Source of the DNA: Methanococcoides seepicolus
GTDB taxonomy: Archaea; Halobacteriota; Methanosarcinia; Methanosarcinales; Methanosarcinaceae
DNA length: 34,022 nt
Assembly: GCF_023684405.1 (NCBI RefSeq)
Contig: NZ_JAGSOI010000013.1
Location: 11,414-45,435 of the forward strand
Direction: 5' to 3'
The position numbers and the translations under genes were made by a program. The notes under the pieces were generated by a model. The model was not told the DNA's origin, did no database searches, and saw only the letters and a list, made by a program, of their open reading frames with translations. Positions 8,307 through 16,203 of this stretch are shown piece by piece (within the stretch, counting starts at the first letter, position 1; each line of letters starts with the position of its first letter).

Positions 8307-8846
8307 ATGACAAATTTTTTAAAAAACACAGGTATTATGCTTTTAATTATTTTGCTATTGTTTGGGTATTCAAATGCTGCAGCTAATGAAACACAAAATA
8401 TAAAAAATCTCAAATTACCAGATTACGGTCCCCATATTTTTAAAGAAGTTCAAAATGAGCCTGAGTTTATATCTGTACGCGGAAAAATGCCCACAATTAT
8501 TGATAATAAAGAGAAACTTGAATGGACTGACAAACTTGTTCAATGTTCCATAAACAACAAAGAAATGGACAAATACTATTCCGCATCTGGAGGTCCGGTA
8601 CTAAGTTTTGGGACTAGCATTAATGGTTATTTAGAAGTAGGCTGCAACTCAGCCACACCAGAACAGATAAATGAGTCAGTTATCAATGAAATTTACCAGG
8701 TAATAGACGAGCAATGTGAAAAAGAGGGAGTAGCTGATGTTCCAGTTGTCTTTATATGGACAGAAATGGCAACTGAGGAAACTCCTGGTTTCGCTTCAAT
8801 AATGCTTATTTTGTCCATGTTGCTCTTAGTCAAAATAAGAAAATAA
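8307..8846 (+). CDS. Secreted, PGF-CTERM-anchored single N-domain protein
   Basis: This 179-residue protein starts with a signal peptide (residues 1-24, LLIILLLFGYSNAAA). One copy of a domain follows, shared with the N-terminal regions of the trypsin-fold proteases: LPDYGPHIF, RGKMPTI, GGPVLSFGTSINGYLEVG, INESVINEIYQVID and VADVPVVF (about residues 32-155). The end, TPGFASIMLILSMLLLVKIRK, is a PGF-CTERM-like sorting tail. Archaeosortase would remove that tail and attach the protein to a membrane lipid. No catalytic residues are visible. Because it is the pro-region-like part of the adjacent protease, a role as inhibitor, chaperone or binding partner is plausible but unproven. Confidence 0.75.
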   Translation: MTNFLKNTGIMLLIILLLFGYSNAAANETQNIKNLKLPDYGPHIFKEVQNEPEFISVRGKMPTIIDNKEKLEWTDKLVQCSINNKEMDKYYSASGGPVLSFGTSINGYLEVGCNSATPEQINESVINEIYQVIDEQCEKEGVADVPVVFIWTEMATEETPGFASIMLILSMLLLVKIRK

Positions 8847-8939
8847 AAAACATTTATATTAAGACAATCCAAAAACCAAGAAAAGTTCTCTTAATATCTC
8901 TTTCCTCTTTTATATTTTCACATGAATTTCTCCTCATAA

Positions 8940-9440
8940 ACCAGCTGCACCACCGTAGAGCAGATATCTGTAGTTGAAATTGATGGTTCAGGAGTATTTA
9001 CATCATTAGTAATTGATGCATTACAAGGAGCTGCTGCTGATATTCAAGGTCGTATAACCCCTGGTAGTGTTTATGCATATGTAGACTCAGCATTAGGAGC
9101 ATGGGACCAAAGACCCGTATTTAAAACAAATATATCCAGATTTATTCCTTTAAGGACTGTAAATCCAAAAATACCTCTTGAAATACTCAGAAAAACCACT
9201 GATTATTTCCCAGAACCTGAAGATGAATTTTATCTTGACCCCACATATGAATTTACCGAAGAATCTAAAATTGATGCAAATTCCCAGATTTACAAACATC
9301 TTCAGAAATATGAATCAGAAGGGCTTGTAAAACCAGTTGGAGAAGAACATATGTATTATGCAGCAATTAACTCAAAGTCCTGTAGATTAACAGCAACTGC
9401 TCATCACTATTGGACACTTGTTAAAGAAAACAAAATCTAA
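8940..9440 (+). pseudogene. 3' fragment of a caspase-like (C14) protease gene
   Basis: One frame is open from 8940 to a TAA at 9438-9440, with no start codon context at its beginning. It reads GVFTSLVIDALQGAAADIQG, GSVYAYVDSALGAWDQRPVF, LRTVNPKIPLEILRK, and later EEHMYYAAINSKSCRLTATA. These match the region after the catalytic Cys in a widespread caspase-family protein. The catalytic His and Cys are absent, so this is a remnant. It lies between the first stand-alone N-domain gene and the second DHPS-like fragment, and it breaks the module order like the GIY-YIG/HNH insert does further upstream. Confidence 0.65.
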
Positions 9441-9512
9441 TCTTATTTCACAAGTTCCCCTTTACCTGCTATTCAATGTCAGTACTTCGCTAATTTCTAT
9501 CAGCATGAAATA

Positions 9513-9971
9513 ATGTCATTCGATAGCTATATATGCGGCGAAAACGCCGCCATACGCAGCAGGCAGCCGGTCGTGGAAGAGAACGGCTTCGAGGTAAGTG
9601 TGCTGGACATCACAAACCCTGATGATGCAGCTCTTGCGATGCGGAATATCGGTGTGACAGGTACGGGTTCCACTATCATGAAGAACAATACCGTGAACCG
9701 TGTACTGAGGATCAATAACATCACCACCACCACCGAGGCCCTGATAATAAAGCAGGAAATCCTGGCACGTGGCGAGGATGCAGCGCTTGAACGTGATGCT
9801 GTCTCTCATGAGACCGAGGAGACCGATGTCATTGTAATGGGCACATTCCTCCAGGTCAGAAAACTTACCGATAAGCTCGAATGCCAGGCAAGAAACCTTC
9901 CGCTGATATCAAAGATGATCAAAGAAGCATTAAAACAGGAATCCGATGTGGAATACTGCTATCTGAGGTAA
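9513..9971 (+). CDS. DHPS-like protein, C-terminal domain only (copy 2)
   Basis: The 152-residue frame starts with about a dozen unrelated residues, then joins the DHPS-like protein at the position of AAxRSRQP (residue 275 of the full protein). It keeps only the C-terminal domain: GVTGTGSTIMKNNTVNRVL, IKQEILARGEDAALERDA, and VIVMGTFLQVRKLTDKLE. The whole barrel is lost, so no DHPS activity is possible. The domain itself is intact, and metV begins two bases after its stop, so coupled expression is likely. It has one extra threonine in ITTTTEAL. A perfect hairpin (9535-9550) lies at the junction. Confidence 0.65.
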   Translation: MSFDSYICGENAAIRSRQPVVEENGFEVSVLDITNPDDAALAMRNIGVTGTGSTIMKNNTVNRVLRINNITTTTEALIIKQEILARGEDAALERDAVSHETEETDVIVMGTFLQVRKLTDKLECQARNLPLISKMIKEALKQESDVEYCYLR

Positions 9972-9973
9972 TC

Positions 9974-10588
9974 ATGATAATCTCATCTTCCAAACCCTTT
10001 AGCGAGATCCTTGGGATGCTGATGGACAAAGAGGCCGTTTTTATTGTAGGCTGCAGTGTATGCGCTGCCAAGCAGCATGTTGGAGGAGAGCCGGAGGTCG
10101 AGGAAATATCCTCTTACCTTAAAGAGGCCGGAGTAAACGTTGTCGGTGGGATTGTTGCAAAAGCCGCATGCAGTGTCCGGTCCTGCGAGTACCTTCAGGA
10201 ACTTGCTCCGAACATCGGTGATGCTACTGCTGTTCTTGTAATGGCATGTGGTAGCGGCACTTCGAACATTGCAGGCTTTGTGGATGTGGATGTTTATCCT
10301 GCCAACAACACCGAATCACTGGGTGCCATGACAGGAGATAAGGTAATCCATCATCTGTGTGCCATGTGTGGTCAGTGTACAATTGCCGATTTTGGTGGCA
10401 TCTGTCCCACAGCACAATGCCCGAAGGAATTGCTTAACGGTCCGTGTGGCGGTTCAATGGAAGGCAAGTGCGAGGTAGATCCCGAAAAGGATTGCGCGTG
10501 GGAATTGATATATGAGCGTCTTGAGAGGATAGGTCGGCTGGATCTGCTGGATGAGGTCCGGGATGCCAAGGATCGGCTGGTGAAGTGA
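9974..10588 (+). CDS. metV: MTHFR C-terminal-domain protein (MetV-like), copy 2
   Basis: This copy has 204 residues, full length and with every cysteine of copy 1. I chose the ATG at 9974 because MIISSSKPF is the common N-terminus of all four copies, although the frame is open 31 codons further upstream into the DHPS fragment. It starts two bases after that fragment's stop. Differences from copy 1 are spread through the middle (EEISSYLKEAGVNVVGG in place of AEMVSLLSDAGINVIGG); the C-terminal 100 residues are nearly identical. It is followed by the half-site repeat, dyad operator and leader B. Confidence 0.87.
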   Translation: MIISSSKPFSEILGMLMDKEAVFIVGCSVCAAKQHVGGEPEVEEISSYLKEAGVNVVGGIVAKAACSVRSCEYLQELAPNIGDATAVLVMACGSGTSNIAGFVDVDVYPANNTESLGAMTGDKVIHHLCAMCGQCTIADFGGICPTAQCPKELLNGPCGGSMEGKCEVDPEKDCAWELIYERLERIGRLDLLDEVRDAKDRLVK

Positions 10589-10710
10589 GTTTTCCCAGTC
10601 TTTCTGTAATCGGAGATGCTTTTTGTTGGTCGACTTCAGAGTTGGATATCGATCATTTTCCTGAATTTCTACCACATCTTTTCTGTAAAAACAGGATATT
10701 CCTGTGTATT

Positions 10711-10758
10711 CAACTGTTCACTTTCAGTTGGATGATATGGCCAGAGAATATTTATAAT
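10711..10758 (+). promoter_or_regulatory. Dyad operator plus TATA box, copy B
   Basis: CAACTG (10711), 8 bases, CAGTTG (10725) form a perfect dyad. TTTATAAT begins at 10751, 26 bases after the start of the right half. The intervening GATGATATGG matches the extended half-site of the 22950 dyad. Confidence 0.78.
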
Positions 10759-10772
10759 GTGATTTAGTTAAG

Positions 10773-10905
10773 ACATAATGCAACATCGTAAAGATGTTAG
10801 TGGGGATTCAGCCAGTCTTGACGGAATAACTGAAGCCCCGTGCCCGGAGGCAGGGTTATACTTTGCTGTTTGTACTATATAAGCGTAGCTTCGCCTCTGG
10901 AGAAA
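10773..10905 (+). ncRNA. Conserved structured leader, copy B
   Basis: The predicted stems are as follows. The outer stem pairs ATAATGC (10775) with GTACTAT (10872), with one mismatch and one G-U. A hairpin AACATC/GATGTT lies at 10782-10798. A long stem pairs GGGGATTCAG (10802-10811) with CTGAAGCCCC (10830-10839). TGCC-CGGA-GGCA lies at 10841-10852, and a short GCG/CGC hairpin at 10883-10894. The predicted transcript start falls at about 10776-10780, so the element begins the mRNA. It ends just before the ribosome binding site of the protease at 10923. It could be a cis-acting RNA, or it could encode a short peptide (frame at 10778). Confidence 0.68.
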
Positions 10906-10922
10906 TAAATGAGGTATATATT

Positions 10923-12029
10923 ATGAAAAATATGCTAAAGATAAGCTTGAGCATAATGATTATAAGCATTATGTTCACTGGTTTCGCATGGGCGGGATCA
11001 TCCGATTCCAGCCAAGATGAATATTTTGAAGAAGAATACTATTTCCCGGATTACGGGTCAATCGCATTTGATTCGCTGGAAAAAGATTCGAATGTGCTTG
11101 AAAGTCGAGGAACCGTTCCTGGAATTACAGAGGATAAAGAAAAACTGGACTGGTTAGATACAATTTGGGAGTGCATTAATAATTCGGAAAAAGAACTTCA
11201 TCCATACATGAAAGAAAATGGGGGTCCATTGACTGGGTTCGGTGTTAACTATGGAGGATATCTATTTGTAGAGTTCGATGAGGAGATAAAGGATATTAAT
11301 AAATCTACAATTGACAATTTCTACAACATAATAGATGCAAATGCAAAAAAAGCAGAATTATCTGATATTCCAGTAGTTTTCAGAAAAGGAGAAAAAGTGC
11401 ATCTTGATTCACGTACTACACTATGGGATGATATGATTGGCGGGATTAAAATAAACCACAAGGACCCATCAACTGGCTTATGGTATAAGTCAACATTATC
11501 ATTTGCTGCAGAAGATAGTAATGGCAATAAAGGATTTGTTATGTCAGGGCATGCCGCAATGGGTGCCGGTGGTGTTGGAGGAGACATCTATCAAGGTGGA
11601 AGGAAAGTAGGGGATGTAACTTATCTCACAGGTCACTTTGCAGATGCTGCATGGGTGGAAGCCAATAATGTCAACGCTGAGATTTATTACGATGACGTTG
11701 ATGATGTTAGAGGTGTCCACGGTTATTATCCTGATGATGTATCCGTAGGTTCTACAGTTTATGTTTCAGGAATAACCACTGGTTATACGTCTGGTTGTGT
11801 AACAGATAGATATAAGAATAAAAACAGCGCGACTTTTGGAACTCTTTATGATCAATTCATTGCAGATTACCCCTGTGCTAGTGGGGATAGTGGAGCTCCT
11901 GTTTTTAAAATGTATGGAAATGAAGTGGTAATTGCTGGTGTACACTGGGGACACACTGACACAGAATCCTTTTTCTCACCAATGAGTGGTGTTATTTTGG
12001 ATTTAGATGTAACCCCTCTGACAACTTAA
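10923..12029 (+). CDS. Secreted trypsin-fold (S1-like) protease with N-terminal pro-region-like domain
   Basis: The 368-residue protein begins at the ATG at 10923, with GAGGT 8 bases upstream. The frame is also open 20 codons further upstream, but that part lies in the leader. The signal peptide is residues 1-22 (MIISIMFTGFAWAG). Residues about 35-150 form the shared N-domain (FPDYGSIAF, RGTVPGI, GGPLTGFGVNYGGYL, LSDIPVVF). The catalytic domain has His210 (VMSGHAA), Asp241 (ADAAWVE) and Ser323 (SGDSGAPVF), resembling bacterial streptogrisin and alpha-lytic-type enzymes. It is probably an exported serine protease whose N-domain acts as a pro-region. It has no C-terminal anchor, so it may be released. 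The N-domain gene at 12177 follows. Confidence 0.82.
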   Translation: MKNMLKISLSIMIISIMFTGFAWAGSSDSSQDEYFEEEYYFPDYGSIAFDSLEKDSNVLESRGTVPGITEDKEKLDWLDTIWECINNSEKELHPYMKENGGPLTGFGVNYGGYLFVEFDEEIKDINKSTIDNFYNIIDANAKKAELSDIPVVFRKGEKVHLDSRTTLWDDMIGGIKINHKDPSTGLWYKSTLSFAAEDSNGNKGFVMSGHAAMGAGGVGGDIYQGGRKVGDVTYLTGHFADAAWVEANNVNAEIYYDDVDDVRGVHGYYPDDVSVGSTVYVSGITTGYTSGCVTDRYKNKNSATFGTLYDQFIADYPCASGDSGAPVFKMYGNEVVIAGVHWGHTDTESFFSPMSGVILDLDVTPLTT

Positions 12030-12176
12030 ATGAATGGATTTTTTTAACATGTTTGCTGAATTACAAATCGTAATTTGGCACATTATTTTTAATAATTATG
12101 ACTAAATTATTTAATGTAAAATAGAAGTAATTTGTTGTATGATAACAATATATTACTGATTACCGGGGACCATGAA

Positions 12177-13256
12177 ATGCTAAAGAGAAAAGAAATTGGT
12201 AAAATTTTAATGCTTGTACTATTAGTTTCTTTTTTATCATTAGATTCTGCAAGTGCTGCTGATGATGAATTAAATGATTTTGAAGATACTGATGGAATCT
12301 CTGATTTAAATAACTCTAGTTCTTATTTTGGAGAATATATGGCTGATCCATTGTTCATAGCCAGCAGAGGAGCTTTCCCTGAAACAATTGACCAGGAATG
12401 GAAAAATTCTGGTACTGATTGTTGGATTTCTATACACAATATGGGACCATCATATTTAGATCCGTGTATAAAAAGCTCCATGTCTGACAAGAATCGATTA
12501 ACAATAGTGGAATTGTATCCTGTTTGTCAGGGAAAGATAAATGAGTCAAAAATTGATGAAATATATCAGACAATAAACAAACACTTTGAACATGAGAGTA
12601 TCAGTGAGATGCCTGTGGTCTTTATGTGGGCACAGGATGATGAAGATATGCCGCTTCCCGATTATGGTCCGGAGATCTTTGAGGAGGCTAAAAGTGATCC
12701 ATCGTTTATAGCTGCCTACGGGACAATGCCCGTAATCAGGCAGGAAATTGAAAAAAGAGAATGGACGAATTTACTTTCTACTTACAGCCGCAACAATAAG
12801 GAAGTTCTCCAGTTTTTCGCTGAGTTTGATGGGCCTGTACTAAGTTATGGGACTAGCATCAACGGATATCTGAGGGTGGGTCTGGACTTAGAAAACCCGG
12901 AAAAAGTAAATGCGTCTGTAATTGATGAAATATATCAGACGATAAACAAACCTTTTGAAGAGGAAGCAGGCATAAATGAAGTGCCAGTACTGTTTGAATG
13001 GGAGGGACGTGCTGTTGAAGACATAGCTTTAGACACCCCTCCATTATCAGATGAAGAGGATATTTGTGTGATAGATGATGATGGAAATGTTATAACCTAT
13101 ACAAAGGATGAAGCATACTTCGACGAAGATGGAAATCTTGTGATCATAGGCAATGAAACAATACAAGAAGAAAACGGGACAAACAAGCAAACACCAGGTT
13201 TCACCTCAATAATGCTCATTATCGGACTGTTGTTATCGGCAATGCATAGAAAATGA
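12177..13256 (+). CDS. Secreted protein with two N-domains and a PGF-CTERM anchor
   Basis: The protein has 359 residues from the ATG at 12177, chosen because the start context (GGGGxCCATGAAATG) and the N-terminus MLKRK-IGKILMLVLLVSFLS recur in the paralogue at 30587. After a signal peptide (1-27) come a diverged N-domain (about 38-140) and a typical one (about 160-285: LPDYGPEIF, GTMPVI, GPVLSYGTSINGYLRVG, INEVPVLFEW). An acidic linker and TPGFTSIMLIIGLLLSAMHRK, a PGF-CTERM-like tail, end it. It carries no catalytic site. It directly follows a protease with the same N-domain. Its last ~65 codons begin a block duplicated at 17311. Confidence 0.76.
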   Translation: MLKRKEIGKILMLVLLVSFLSLDSASAADDELNDFEDTDGISDLNNSSSYFGEYMADPLFIASRGAFPETIDQEWKNSGTDCWISIHNMGPSYLDPCIKSSMSDKNRLTIVELYPVCQGKINESKIDEIYQTINKHFEHESISEMPVVFMWAQDDEDMPLPDYGPEIFEEAKSDPSFIAAYGTMPVIRQEIEKREWTNLLSTYSRNNKEVLQFFAEFDGPVLSYGTSINGYLRVGLDLENPEKVNASVIDEIYQTINKPFEEEAGINEVPVLFEWEGRAVEDIALDTPPLSDEEDICVIDDDGNVITYTKDEAYFDEDGNLVIIGNETIQEENGTNKQTPGFTSIMLIIGLLLSAMHRK

Positions 13257-13340
13257 TGGGTTTTGGCTCATCTGCAAAACCAAAAAGGAACATTACGATG
13301 ATGGGAATATTCATTCTGGTGTTCTTTGATACATGCCATT

Positions 13341-14078
13341 ATGCATTCGGAATTGCGTAGAATTGATACTGATAATCTCATACTGGACCCTGCCATCGGT
13401 AAATGGGTGCCGGAGAAATCAGCGATGTATGACCTTGAGACCATCGACCAGTTCGAACGCCTGAAGGTGTTCGAGAAACCCCTGCTTGCAGCCATTTCAC
13501 GCAAGTCTTTCATCGGTGATCTGCTCAACAAGCCCGCAACTGAGCGTCTGTACGGAAGTCTGGCGGCAGCCGCCATTGTTGTGCAGAAAGGGGCTCATAT
13601 CATCCGTACACATGATGTTGCAGAGACATTTGACGTTGTGCAAATAGCGGCTGCTGTTCGAAGCAGGCAGCCCGTTGTGGAAGAGAATGGTTTCGAGGTC
13701 AGCGTTCTGGACATTCCCTATCCCTATGATGCGGCTCTTTCCATGCGAAATATAGGTGTTACAGGCACAGGGTCCAAGATAATGAAGAACAAGACGGTGT
13801 CCCGTGTGCTGCGTATCAGTAATATTACGACCACAGAGGCATTAATAATCAAGCAGGAGATCCTTGCAAGAGGTGGGGATGCAGCACTGGAAAGGGATGC
13901 GGTTTCCCATGAGACCGAGAAGACCGATGTCATTGTCATTGGTACGTTGCTACAGGTAAGAAAGCTTGCAGATAAGCTCGAGTGTCAGGCAAGGAACCTT
14001 CCCCTTATCTCAAGGATGATAAAGGATGCACTGAAGCAGGAATCGGACATTGAATTCCGTTATTTGAGGGAATCATGA
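13341..14078 (+). CDS. DHPS-like protein, N-terminally truncated (copy 3)
   Basis: The frame joins the full DHPS-like protein at about residue 165 (HSELRRIDTDNLILDPAIGKW) and continues to the end, about 245 residues. It keeps DPAIGKW, SRKSFIGDLL, IRTHDV and the whole C-terminal domain, but lacks the first five or so barrel strands with their pterin-binding motifs, so it should be inactive as a DHPS. The ATG at 13341 is the first methionine in frame; a TTG at 13326 is an alternative. Its TGA overlaps the ATG of metV copy 3 (ATGA), which gives translational coupling. The upstream junction is the same as in copy 4. Confidence 0.65.
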   Translation: MHSELRRIDTDNLILDPAIGKWVPEKSAMYDLETIDQFERLKVFEKPLLAAISRKSFIGDLLNKPATERLYGSLAAAAIVVQKGAHIIRTHDVAETFDVVQIAAAVRSRQPVVEENGFEVSVLDIPYPYDAALSMRNIGVTGTGSKIMKNKTVSRVLRISNITTTEALIIKQEILARGGDAALERDAVSHETEKTDVIVIGTLLQVRKLADKLECQARNLPLISRMIKDALKQESDIEFRYLRES

Positions 14079-14689
14079 TAATCTCATCTTCCAAACCTTT
14101 CAATGAGGTCCTTGAAATGCTGATGGACAAGGATGCCGTTTATATTATCGGGTGCAGTGTCTGTGCTGCCAAACAGCACGTAGGCGGGGAGCCTGAGGTC
14201 GAGGAAATGTCCTCTCGCCTTAAAGAGGCCGGAGTAAACGTTGTCGGTGGAATTGTTGCAAAGGCAGCATGCAGCGTTCGCTCACTTGAATATCTTGAGG
14301 AAATTGCACCGAACATCGGAGATGCTACTGCTGTTCTGGTAATGGCATGTGGCAGCGGTACTTCGAACATTGCACGGTTTGTGGACGTGGATGTTTATCC
14401 TGCCAACAACACCGATTCGCTGGGTGCTATGGCCGGAGATAAGGTCATCCATCATCTGTGTGCCATGTGTGGTCAGTGTACGATCGCCGATTTTGGGGGC
14501 ATCTGTCCCACAGCACAGTGCCCCAAGGAGTTGCTTAACGGTCCTTGTGGCGGTTCAATGGACGGCAAGTGTGAGGTCGATCCCGAAAAGGATTGCGTGT
14601 GGGAATTGATCTATGAACGTCTTGAGAGGATAGGCAGGCTGGATCTGTTGGATGAGGTTCGGGATGCCAAGGATAGGCTGGTGAAGTGA
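14075..14689 (+). CDS. metV: MTHFR C-terminal-domain protein (MetV-like), copy 3
   Basis: This copy has 204 residues, starting in ATGA overlap with the DHPS-like fragment. The conserved cysteines are present except that the second cysteine of KAACSVRSCEYL is Leu here (SVRSLEYL). Other small changes are AMAGDK for AMTGDK, and CVWELIYERL. It is followed by the half-site repeat, operator and leader C. The product is expected to bind zinc or iron-sulfur and to assist MetF, but no metF gene is nearby. Confidence 0.87.
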   Translation: MIISSSKPFNEVLEMLMDKDAVYIIGCSVCAAKQHVGGEPEVEEMSSRLKEAGVNVVGGIVAKAACSVRSLEYLEEIAPNIGDATAVLVMACGSGTSNIARFVDVDVYPANNTDSLGAMAGDKVIHHLCAMCGQCTIADFGGICPTAQCPKELLNGPCGGSMDGKCEVDPEKDCVWELIYERLERIGRLDLLDEVRDAKDRLVK

Positions 14690-14807
14690 GTTCTTTTTTT
14701 GTCATTTCGATGTGGGTTATTGTTGATCGGTTTCAAAGTAGGATGTCGGACAAGTCTTCTGATTTCTGCCACATCTTTCCTGTAAAAACAGGATATTCCT
14801 GTGTATT

Positions 14808-14856
14808 CAACTGTTCACTTTCAGTTCGATGATATGGCCAGAGAATATTTATAATG
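14808..14856 (+). promoter_or_regulatory. Dyad operator plus TATA box, copy C
   Basis: CAACTG (14808) and CAGTTC (14822) are 8 bases apart. TTTATAAT begins at 14848, 26 bases from the start of the right half. The half-site repeat TCCTGT-AAAA-ACAGGA-TAT-TCCTGT lies just upstream, from about 14778. Confidence 0.75.
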
Positions 14857-14870
14857 TGACTTGGTTAGAA

Positions 14871-15000
14871 CATAATGCAACATCGTAAAGATGTTAGTGG
14901 GGATTCAGCCAGTCTTGACGGAATAACTGAAGCCCCGTGCCCGGAGGCAGGGTTATACTTTGCTGTTTGTACTATATAAGCGTAGCTTTGCTTCTGGAGT
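14871..15000 (+). ncRNA. Conserved structured leader, copy C
   Basis: It has the same stems as copy B: outer ATAATGC (14872) with GTACTAT (14969), AACATC/GATGTT, GGGGATTCAG/CTGAAGCCCC and TGCC-CGGA-GGCA. In the last small hairpin GCG pairs with TGC instead of CGC, a G-C to G-U change that keeps pairing. It ends before the AGGAGAT ribosome binding site of the gene at 15023. Confidence 0.68.
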
Positions 15001-15022
15001 AAATAAATAGGAGATAAAGTAA

Positions 15023-16123
15023 ATGAAAACAAATACAAAACCAATACTACACATTTTGTTAATATGTGTATTTTTAGTTGGAATGTCATTTGCGGGGACA
15101 GCTGCTCCAAATGAGGACAAAGAAGAAAAGAATTTACCTGAATTTGGGCGCAACATCCATGAAAAATTAGAAAAGGACACAAAAGTAATAAAAGTAAATG
15201 GAACAATTCCCGAAATAAAATATGAAAAAGAGAAAAGGAAGTGGCTTGATAAATTAGATAAGAATGGAAAGAAAGTGAACAAAGAAATGCTTCAATATAT
15301 GCAACCAAATGGTCCATTAGTTTCTTGTGGTTACAATTACCAAGGATATTTGGTTGTTGATATATTGGAAGGATCTGAAATTGACGAATCTATGATTGAC
15401 GACATATATGAAATATATAACAAACAAGCCAAAAAAGATGGAATCAAGGAAGTGCCAGTTGTATTTCAATATTCTCCACAAATTGAGGTAACATCACGAA
15501 GTAGTACGTGGAATCCACTTATTGGAGGAATAAAAGTTGAAAGAAATGGTGCCTCATCAACTCTTGGATTTGCAGTGAGAGACAAAACTACACATGACGA
15601 GGGATTCTTGGTTGCAGGCCACAGTGCTCTGGCTGCGGGTGGAATTGGAAGTATGTTCTATCAACCTTATGTAGATGCATCTAAAGAAATAGGAACCGTA
15701 GATATACTTACATTTAAGTATGCGGATGCAGCTTTCATAGAGGATGATAAAAGAAATGTTGACAACAAAATTTATTACAAAGATACTGACCAATTAATGG
15801 ACGTTACTTCTTCTGAAGAGCCAGAGGTTGGAGATTATGTTAAAATATCAGGAGTAGCATCGGGCCTTTCTGGTAGTGGTCGTGTAACAGATGTTAATCA
15901 TATTACAGCCTACCTAGGTTATCCCAAATTGTATGACCAATGTAAAGCGCTTTACAACTCTCAGGGCGGAGATAGCGGATCACCTGTGTTCGATGAAACT
16001 AGCACCTCCACAGTCGCTATATATGGAATACATAGTGGAAGTGCTACAGACGGATCCTACGCACTTTTTTCCCCAGTAAGTGGAATTGCTGAAGATTTAA
16101 ATGTAGAACCTCTTATAAATTAA
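15023..16123 (+). CDS. Secreted trypsin-fold (S1-like) protease with N-terminal pro-region-like domain
   Basis: This 366-residue protein starts 8 bases after AGGAGAT. It has a signal peptide (1-24) and an N-domain of about residues 38-150 (LPEFGRNIH, NGTIPEI, NGPLVSCGYNYQGYLVV, IKEVPVVFQY). The chymotrypsin-fold domain has His200 (VAGHSALAAGG), Asp235 (ADAAFIE) and Ser318 (GGDSGSPVF). The N-domain and catalytic domain have diverged far more from the 10923 paralogue than have the metV and leader sequences around them. A perfect hairpin with a T-rich tail follows the stop, so the protease mRNA probably ends before the HEAT-repeat gene. Confidence 0.82.
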   Translation: MKTNTKPILHILLICVFLVGMSFAGTAAPNEDKEEKNLPEFGRNIHEKLEKDTKVIKVNGTIPEIKYEKEKRKWLDKLDKNGKKVNKEMLQYMQPNGPLVSCGYNYQGYLVVDILEGSEIDESMIDDIYEIYNKQAKKDGIKEVPVVFQYSPQIEVTSRSSTWNPLIGGIKVERNGASSTLGFAVRDKTTHDEGFLVAGHSALAAGGIGSMFYQPYVDASKEIGTVDILTFKYADAAFIEDDKRNVDNKIYYKDTDQLMDVTSSEEPEVGDYVKISGVASGLSGSGRVTDVNHITAYLGYPKLYDQCKALYNSQGGDSGSPVFDETSTSTVAIYGIHSGSATDGSYALFSPVSGIAEDLNVEPLIN

Positions 16124-16124
16124 A

Positions 16125-16160
16125 GTGTTGTCTTAAATAGACAACACATTTATTTTTTAT
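16125..16160 (+). terminator. Hairpin and T-rich tract after protease C
   Basis: GTGTTGTC (16125-16132) pairs perfectly with GACAACAC (16140-16147) across a 7-base loop, followed by ATTTATTTTTTATATTTT. It starts two bases after the stop codon. Confidence 0.7.
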
Positions 16161-16203
16161 ATTTTCCAGAAGGAAGCGATGTAGTGTTAATGAGGTACAT
16201 TCC

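Larger units (their letters stand above)
13068..15000 (+). repeat. Segmental duplication, unit 1 (partner 17311-19255)
   Basis: From the 3' end of the N-domain gene, through the truncated DHPS-like frame, metV, half-site repeat and operator, to the end of the leader, the sequence matches 17311-19255 closely base by base. The same odd junction at about 13280-13345 is included. The flanking genes do not share this similarity. The two units are about 1.9 kb and in direct orientation. Confidence 0.75.

Noticed and set aside
10773-10905. Leader as a cobalamin, ZTP, fluoride or SAM riboswitch
   Set aside because: The core motifs of these classes as I know them are not present, and the downstream genes are peptidases; a covariance search would be needed to exclude them formally.
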